DNA of 13,581 nt from Saprospiraceae bacterium (GTDB lineage Bacteria > Bacteroidota > Bacteroidia > Chitinophagales > Saprospiraceae). Position 1 is the stretch's first letter, and each line of letters starts with the position of its first letter. Location of the stretch: the NCBI GenBank assembly GCA_020630895.1, contig JAHDII010000028.1:1-13581 (forward strand), written 5' to 3'. The notes below the pieces were generated by a model, which worked only from the letters and a program-made list of their open reading frames with translations, had not been told where the DNA came from and made no database searches. Both the position numbers and the translations under genes were made by a program. Of the stretch, positions 8,289 through 13,581 are shown piece after piece.

Positions 8289-9086
8289 ATGAATTATTTT
8301 TTAAGCTTTTTATTTTTTATTTTCTGTTTATTTTCTTGTTCGCCTTATAAAATGCGTTCTTATGTTCCCAATCAAGGACAGATGCCTTTGTTAGAACAAA
8401 AAAATGATTTGAATATAAAAATTAGTGGTGCTATTATAGGAAATAAAAATGAAAATTTCAGTACAAATTTTATAGAAAAAAATATCATTACTAATTTTAA
8501 TACAGAAATAAATTATAGCCCTATTCAATATTTGGGTTTAAATATGAGTTATTTTCATTCTAGAGAATCATATTTAAATAATAATGTTTCTGCTGGAGGC
8601 AAAATCCATGTTGGAGATTTTTCCATAGGCACTTATAAAAAAATAAATTCAAAAAAAAATAATGATGTTTTACTTGAATTTTATGCTGGAGGAGGTATAG
8701 GATTAGTTCATAATTATTATGCACAAGGAGGTTGGTTAGATGCTCGTTTTTCTAAAATATTTTTTCAACCTAACCTTCATCTTTTTCTAAAAAAACATAC
8801 TACCCTAAGCGTAGGATATAGAAATTCTTTATTGTTATATCAAAGTTTGATTTCCTTTAATGATTTACCACGAGACGAAGCTGAACATTTTAACGAAATT
8901 GTTCATCAACGCCCTTATGTCCTTCATGAATTTATTGTCCGTGCTGCTATTCGTTATAAATATGGAGATTTTTTTATTACTTCTTCTTCTATTATGAATA
9001 GCAATGAAGAGATGGGACGTTCTGATAGTTTTTTTCTAGGTACAACACTTCAATTGAATACTCTTTTAAAAAAAAATAAAGAATAG
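8289..9086 (+). CDS. Outer-membrane-type lipoprotein with probable beta-barrel, function unknown
   Basis: 265 residues, starting 10 bp after the EEP stop, so probably the last gene of the operon. The N-terminus is a lipoprotein signal: hydrophobic residues 3-15, then the lipobox LFSC with C17. The mature start (SPYKMRSYVPNQGQMPLLEQ, then KNDLNIKISG) resembles a widespread uncharacterised Bacteroidota family whose members begin with 'xPLxxEKxE/D' and continue as alternating strands. The body has amphipathic strands typical of an outer-membrane barrel (YLGLNMSYFHS, KIHVGDFSIGTY, VLLEFYAGGGIGLVHNYY, TTLSVGYRNSLLLY, FIVRAAIRYKY). The family resemblance is from memory, and no enzymatic residues are evident. 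It ends in a Lys-rich tail containing an A9 run. The TAG stop lies inside the left arm of the hairpin that follows. Confidence 0.85.
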   Translation: MNYFLSFLFFIFCLFSCSPYKMRSYVPNQGQMPLLEQKNDLNIKISGAIIGNKNENFSTNFIEKNIITNFNTEINYSPIQYLGLNMSYFHSRESYLNNNVSAGGKIHVGDFSIGTYKKINSKKNNDVLLEFYAGGGIGLVHNYYAQGGWLDARFSKIFFQPNLHLFLKKHTTLSVGYRNSLLLYQSLISFNDLPRDEAEHFNEIVHQRPYVLHEFIVRAAIRYKYGDFFITSSSIMNSNEEMGRSDSFFLGTTLQLNTLLKKNKE

Positions 9087-9155
9087 ATGTTATTACGAAA
9101 AGTATATTTTCAAAAGATCAAGTTGGCTATAATCAATTTTTCGCAATAACATCTA
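9084..9155 (+). terminator. Long stem-loop at the end of the HTCS operon, atypical terminator candidate
   Basis: Two 18-nt arms, 9084-9101 (TAGATGTTATTACGAAAA) and 9138-9155 (TTTTCGCAATAACATCTA), pair with one A-C mismatch (9095/9144), leaving a 36-nt loop. The stem starts with the stop codon of the lipoprotein gene. Its place between two transcription units suits termination, but the loop is unusually long and no U-tract follows (AATAAACTTTAAAT), so mRNA 3'-end protection is an alternative. Confidence 0.5.
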
Positions 9156-9169
9156 ATAAACTTTAAATA

Positions 9170-9216
9170 ATTCTAAACAATAGAATCTTATATTCATGAA
9201 TAATTTTCTACATTTG
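9170..9216 (+). promoter_or_regulatory. Promoter region of the second giant secreted-protein gene: palindromes plus TAnnTTTG box
   Basis: TACATTTG at 9209-9216 matches the Bacteroidota sigma-ABfr -7 consensus TAnnTTTG exactly, 42 bp before the ATG at 9259. No clear TTG/TTTG -33 element is seen. Just upstream are a perfect 12-bp palindrome TATTCATGAATA (9191-9202) and an inverted repeat ATTCTA-AACAA-TAGAAT (9170-9186), either of which could be a regulator site. CATGAATA from the palindrome recurs at 9242-9249 in the leader. Confidence 0.5.
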
Positions 9217-9258
9217 ATTCTCCCAAAAACAGAATTAGAACCATGAATATTTTGAAGG

Positions 9259-12200
9259 ATGAAAAAAATTGCTTTATTTTTTTTTATAGTTTTTTATTAT
9301 CAATTTTTATATAGTCAAAATTTAGATAGTTTAAAAACACAAATATTTCCTAATTACGGTATTGCACCTTACGATACCAATGGTTTTGTGTTTACTACAA
9401 ATTATTCTCCTTCTGATTCTTATTGGGCGTTATCATTTTCAGAATCTACGGTTTATCAAGCATTATTTCAGTATACACATTCAAGTAATCCTGATAAATC
9501 TTACGAATTAAGAATTGGAAAAGGAGGACATATTTATTCTTTGAAAACATCATCCGGAGAAACAGTAGCTCCACAATGGAGAAATTCTAGTACTTATGGT
9601 TCTGATTATGCTCCTTGGGTAGATGAGGTTTGGCAAATGGTCGCTGTTGATGGTAGTTTAAATGATCCTCCTAATAACAAAAAATATTTTATTCATCAAT
9701 CTGGAGTTTATCTTAAATCTTCAGGACAAACACAACCTTTCTTTTCTCCTACTATAGCAGAATATTATGATAGCACTGCTCAAACTTATACCATTGTCAA
9801 TTGGGGACAACAAGCACACACTGAAGACAATCCTATTTCGGGGCATACTTCTTCATTATTGTATTATACACAATATAAAAACCTAGGAGAAGGAATTATT
9901 CAAGTAGATTATTTGATGTATAATTTTGGTAATGATGTTATTAATTTTATTAATATTCCCTGGGGAGGAGTAAGGCGTTCTACTTATGATCATTGGTTTC
10001 ATTCTTTTCCTGATCATACTTATGCTGAAGGAATAGGTAATTTTTCCTCAGATTATGTAGAAGGATTAGCGAATACAGGAGGTTGGGCAGCTTTTTCAAG
10101 TAATGATACAGGTACAAATCCTTCTTTAGCCGTTCTAATGAATAATGATAATGGAACCTTAAGATTAGGTGATGCAGGAGGAGATCTAAGCACAAGAAAT
10201 TATACTGTTTTTGAAGGAATTAAACATTTAAGTACTCAATTGACCTTTGGAAAAGCAGTTAGAGCTAGAAATTATTTTATTTTGAATTCAAGTATTAATG
10301 ATATTCAATCGGATATTATTAATAAAAACTTAGCCGATAGTACTTTTTTTGGTTCTTATAATAGAACCATTGCAGAAGTACCAGAAACTCGCTATTGGTT
10401 GGAATATCAAAATGGAATTGTAACTGCTGAAACAACAGCATCTAGTACTGGACTTTTATTAGAATTACAACCATTTCAAAATAGCTATCCTTTGTTTATT
10501 ATTCAATCTTCTAGTGGAGAATATAGAGTGACTAGCGATTTATATACCTATTCTAAATTTCCTTATGATGGCTCATATCAAAATATACAATTATTAGGAT
10601 TTAGTTCTAGTCCTAAAAGTATAAAAATAGAATCATCATTGATTTGTTCAGGAGAGAATTATACATTTCCTGATGGTTCTGTGCAAACGAATATTACTTC
10701 AAAAGTAGTTCATTTTAGTAATGTAGGATTGGCTCATAATGGTATGGATAGTTTAGTTTGTACTACAATTCATGTAGATCCTACAAGTGTTGCTTCCTCA
10801 GATTTTTTGAATAATGGTCCTGGTGGAGTAGGGAGTACCAATGGTGGCACAATACTATCTTTGTGGCTTACTGCCGATAGTATTGATACCAATAATCCCC
10901 CTCATGCTACTCCTATTGATGTATGGAAAGATCGAAGTGGAAATCGAAGAGATTTCAGTAATTCAGGATTGAATAGACCTACTTATTCTACAACTTCTAC
11001 TTATCCATCTATTTATTTTGATGAAACAAGTATCAACCCTCAATATTTGAATATTAATGATGCAGAAAATTATTCTTATTCTAGTATATATTTTGCTCTC
11101 AATCCTAAAGATGCAGGGAATACAAACCCATTAATGGGAGATTCAGAATATTTACTTAGATATGAGCAATCTACAAATTCTGGAAATTTAGGTTATTCTG
11201 AAATTGGTATATCAGATTATAGTTCATCTTTAAATACTAGTTTTGGCACAGATCATATTGTATCTTATCATTCCAATTGTGCTGCAAATACGATTGAAAT
11301 TCATCAAAATAATATGAATGATAATATTGTTGTGAGCAATAATACAGCAGGTCTCCCCCTAGGAAACATTGGAAGTGCTAGTGAAAAAGCAGGAGGCAAT
11401 TTTTATGAAATAATAGCTTATTCTAAAGATATCAATCAAAGTCAAAAAATAATTATTGATAATTATTTAAGTGCTAAATATGGGAGTATTGCTATTAGTA
11501 ATGATTTATATAATAAAGATGATATAGCGAATGGAGATTTTGATTTTGATGTTGCCGGAATTGGTCAAATCCATTCAACAGATTTTCATGATAATTCAAG
11601 AGGAACAGGTATTGTAAGAATTAATAATCCTAGTGATCTCGATGATGGGGAGTTTTTAATTTGGGGACATAATAATGCAGCATTAGCTTTTACAGAAGAA
11701 GTAGATGTTCCTCTTAATATTCGGTATAGAACAGAAAGAGAGTGGGCTATAAGTGAAATAAATACGAGCTTAAATCCTATAGATGTAGGAGCTATTGATA
11801 TGGAATTTGATGTCAATGGTATGGATATTTCTGATTTGAATTCAGTTGTATTATTAATTGATAATAATCATGATGGTAATTATAATGATGAAATTGCTAT
11901 TGCTTCTTCATCTATTATAACAGAAGATTATGATGGGCAGGCTAAGATTATATTTCAAGGAATATCAGGTAATTTATTAGAAAATGATCATCATTTTTGT
12001 TTGGCAGTTTTGGCTCCCAAAGCTCCTCATGGAATATATGAAGATTTGGCTTTATGGCTAGGAACAGACAGAGGTGTGCAACAGAATAATGGTCAAATTC
12101 AATGGACAGATCAAAGCGAAAATAGAAGAGTTGCTAATAGTATTGGTGGTGCAACTTTAAGTTATAATGATTTAGAAATGTTGAATTATCATCCTATAAT

Positions 12201-13581
12201 GTTACTGGATGGTATAGACGATCGTTTTGATCTTTCAGGTGGAATTCTCAAGACTAATACCTATAATGATATCAATATTTTTATTATACATCGTTTAGAT
12301 GCGGCACCTCATCAATCTACTATTTTGCGTGAAGGAGTGGTTGGAGGAAGTATATCTTCTCATCTTCCTTGGAGTAATGGAAATGTTTTTTGGGATGCAG
12401 GTATGAATAGTGGAGAAGGAAGAATCAGTACTGCTTCAGGTTTATCTGTAGGAGATTATGCTTGTTGGTCTTTAATTTCTCATAATGGAAGTACCGATTT
12501 TCAAGCCATCAAAAAAGATGGAAAAATATTAAAATCCGATAATACAGCGATTAGCCTTACAGGGAATAATTCAACCTTATATTTGGGTTCTACTGGAGGA
12601 GGATTATACTCTAATGGTTCTATTGCTGAAGTTATTGTTTATTTAGGAAATGAAGCATTAACGAATACTCAAATTCAACAAATTGAATCTTACCTCGCTT
12701 TAAAATATAGTTTAACTTTAGATAATAGTTTAGGAGGTGCTGCTGGAGATTATTTGAATTCAAAAAACCAAATCATTTGGGATGCTGATGAAAACTCTAA
12801 TTATCATAATGATATTATTGGAATTTTTAGAGATGATGCAAGTGATTTTCAACAAAAACAATCTAAAACTCAAGACGATAGTTTATATATTTATTTAGGG
12901 AATCTAGCCCTAGAAAATTCTTTAAATACTACTTCTCATTCTAATGATGTATCAAGTGTAGTTATTGGACATAATCAAGGAGTATTACATGACCCTGATC
13001 CTGGAAATTCAACAGAAATGCCTATAGGTATTTTATCTAGATTTGAAAGAGAATGGAAAATTACAAATACTAATTTTATAGATGATTTTTCTTTAAAAAT
13101 AGAGTGGCAAGAATGGGGTAATTTTGATATTACAGATATTCGCCTCTTAGTAGATGAAGATGGAGATTTTTCTAATGCTCAAATTTATGCTGCTCCAGAT
13201 GTTACCATCACTGAAGGTTCAATTATTATTACAGGTATCAATTCTACGATAATTCCAACCAACAGTGCAAGATATATTACAATCGGTTCAATTTCTTTGG
13301 CGACTCCTTTATTGCCTGTAGAATTATTATCTTTTACTGCTGCTGCCAAAAATGAAGAAGTTGTTCTTCATTGGAAAACAGCTTCTGAAATTAATAATGA
13401 ATATTTTAATGTTCTTCGTTCTAAAGATTTACAAACATGGGACGTTATTGGTATTGTACCTGCTGCTTCGGATTATTCTAATACGATTCAAAATTATAAT
13501 TTTATTGATATTGATCCTTTTAAAGGAACATCGTATTACCGTTTACAACAAGTAGATTTTGATAATCTTTCTTCTTTTTCT
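9259..13581 (+). CDS. Giant secreted multidomain protein with duplicated lectin-like/DUF8202-like modules (partial, probable type IX cargo)
   Basis: Open from the ATG at 9259 (GAAGG just before) to the right edge, 1441 codons without a stop. A signal peptide is at 1-20 (MKKIALFFFIVFYYQFLYSQ). About 21-455 is a domain I do not recognise, rich in aromatic and beta-type sequence (GKGGHIYSLK, APWVDEVWQMVAVDG, NIPWGGVRRS). About 459-508 is an Ig/PKD-like segment (C463, YTFPDGS, HVDP). A [concanavalin-like + DUF8202-like] module (LWLTADS at 535, REWAIS near 829) then repeats (LWLGTDRG at 932, REWKIT near 1266). From 1352, LPVELLSFTA, LHWKTASEINNEYF and YYRLQQVDFD form the segment that usually lies directly before a type IX sorting tail, so the C-terminus is probably not far beyond the edge. 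The ligand or substrate is unknown; surface display or release is inferred. It has its own promoter downstream of the HTCS operon. Confidence 0.9.
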   Translation, partial: MKKIALFFFIVFYYQFLYSQNLDSLKTQIFPNYGIAPYDTNGFVFTTNYSPSDSYWALSFSESTVYQALFQYTHSSNPDKSYELRIGKGGHIYSLKTSSGETVAPQWRNSSTYGSDYAPWVDEVWQMVAVDGSLNDPPNNKKYFIHQSGVYLKSSGQTQPFFSPTIAEYYDSTAQTYTIVNWGQQAHTEDNPISGHTSSLLYYTQYKNLGEGIIQVDYLMYNFGNDVINFINIPWGGVRRSTYDHWFHSFPDHTYAEGIGNFSSDYVEGLANTGGWAAFSSNDTGTNPSLAVLMNNDNGTLRLGDAGGDLSTRNYTVFEGIKHLSTQLTFGKAVRARNYFILNSSINDIQSDIINKNLADSTFFGSYNRTIAEVPETRYWLEYQNGIVTAETTASSTGLLLELQPFQNSYPLFIIQSSSGEYRVTSDLYTYSKFPYDGSYQNIQLLGFSSSPKSIKIESSLICSGENYTFPDGSVQTNITSKVVHFSNVGLAHNGMDSLVCTTIHVDPTSVASSDFLNNGPGGVGSTNGGTILSLWLTADSIDTNNPPHATPIDVWKDRSGNRRDFSNSGLNRPTYSTTSTYPSIYFDETSINPQYLNINDAENYSYSSIYFALNPKDAGNTNPLMGDSEYLLRYEQSTNSGNLGYSEIGISDYSSSLNTSFGTDHIVSYHSNCAANTIEIHQNNMNDNIVVSNNTAGLPLGNIGSASEKAGGNFYEIIAYSKDINQSQKIIIDNYLSAKYGSIAISNDLYNKDDIANGDFDFDVAGIGQIHSTDFHDNSRGTGIVRINNPSDLDDGEFLIWGHNNAALAFTEEVDVPLNIRYRTEREWAISEINTSLNPIDVGAIDMEFDVNGMDISDLNSVVLLIDNNHDGNYNDEIAIASSSIITEDYDGQAKIIFQGISGNLLENDHHFCLAVLAPKAPHGIYEDLALWLGTDRGVQQNNGQIQWTDQSENRRVANSIGGATLSYNDLEMLNYHPIMLLDGIDDRFDLSGGILKTNTYNDINIFIIHRLDAAPHQSTILREGVVGGSISSHLPWSNGNVFWDAGMNSGEGRISTASGLSVGDYACWSLISHNGSTDFQAIKKDGKILKSDNTAISLTGNNSTLYLGSTGGGLYSNGSIAEVIVYLGNEALTNTQIQQIESYLALKYSLTLDNSLGGAAGDYLNSKNQIIWDADENSNYHNDIIGIFRDDASDFQQKQSKTQDDSLYIYLGNLALENSLNTTSHSNDVSSVVIGHNQGVLHDPDPGNSTEMPIGILSRFEREWKITNTNFIDDFSLKIEWQEWGNFDITDIRLLVDEDGDFSNAQIYAAPDVTITEGSIIITGINSTIIPTNSARYITIGSISLATPLLPVELLSFTAAAKNEEVVLHWKTASEINNEYFNVLRSKDLQTWDVIGIVPAASDYSNTIQNYNFIDIDPFKGTSYYRLQQVDFDNLSSFS

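Noticed and set aside
3252..9086. A classical polysaccharide-utilisation locus controlled by the HTCS
   Set aside because: No SusC, SusD or recognisable glycoside hydrolase or lyase is present in the window; it may lie outside but cannot be claimed.
9243..9258. Earlier ATG at 9243 as start of the giant secreted protein
   Set aside because: It is 16 bp upstream and out of frame; the ATG at 9259 gives a proper signal peptide and has a purine-rich GAAGG just before it.
9980..10195. 71-codon minus-strand ORF
   Set aside because: It is antisense to the continuous plus-strand frame of the giant secreted protein, with low-complexity Leu/His/Tyr composition.

Overview
The window is strongly AT-rich and reads as a member of the Bacteroidota. 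The main clues are a one-protein hybrid two-component system (periplasmic propeller, kinase, receiver and AraC domain), BspA/DUF285 and LamG surface modules, a secreted protein whose end looks like the stretch that normally precedes a type IX secretion tail, and one exact match to the Bacteroidota -7 box TAnnTTTG. No genus can be named from this. I saw no tRNA, rRNA, CRISPR array, transposase or SusC/SusD pair.

Layout. (1) Positions 1-2816, minus strand: a very large secreted BspA-family protein running off the left edge, with a signal peptide, an N-terminal PKD-like domain, 20 DUF285 repeats, a C-cap and a LamG-type domain. The repeat array contains an older duplication of eight repeats with an exact 618-bp period. 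(2) Positions 2817-3251: a divergent intergenic region with two different pairs of direct repeats, one in front of each flanking gene. (3) Positions 3252-9086, plus strand: an apparent three-gene operon of a full-length hybrid two-component regulator (HTCS), a membrane-anchored endonuclease/exonuclease/phosphatase (EEP) protein starting inside the HTCS stop codon (ATGA overlap), and a small outer-membrane-type lipoprotein 10 bp further on. A long stem-loop covers the end of this operon. (4) Positions 9087-9258: a promoter region with a 12-bp palindrome and a TAnnTTTG box. (5) Positions 9259-13581, plus strand: a second giant secreted protein running off the right edge, with an unrecognised N-terminal domain of about 435 residues, an Ig/PKD-like domain, two copies of a [lectin-like + DUF8202-like] module and the pre-sorting-tail segment.

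How the parts may work together (inference): the HTCS senses an extracellular ligand through its propeller and drives transcription with its AraC domain. The 21-bp tandem repeat upstream of it, and the 31-bp-period repeat upstream of the divergent BspA-like gene, are the obvious candidate binding sites. This would make the locus a sensor-controlled module for displaying large surface adhesin or binding proteins, without the SusCD pair usually linked to HTCS genes. Both giant genes are absent from a list of closed ORFs only because each is cut by a window edge.
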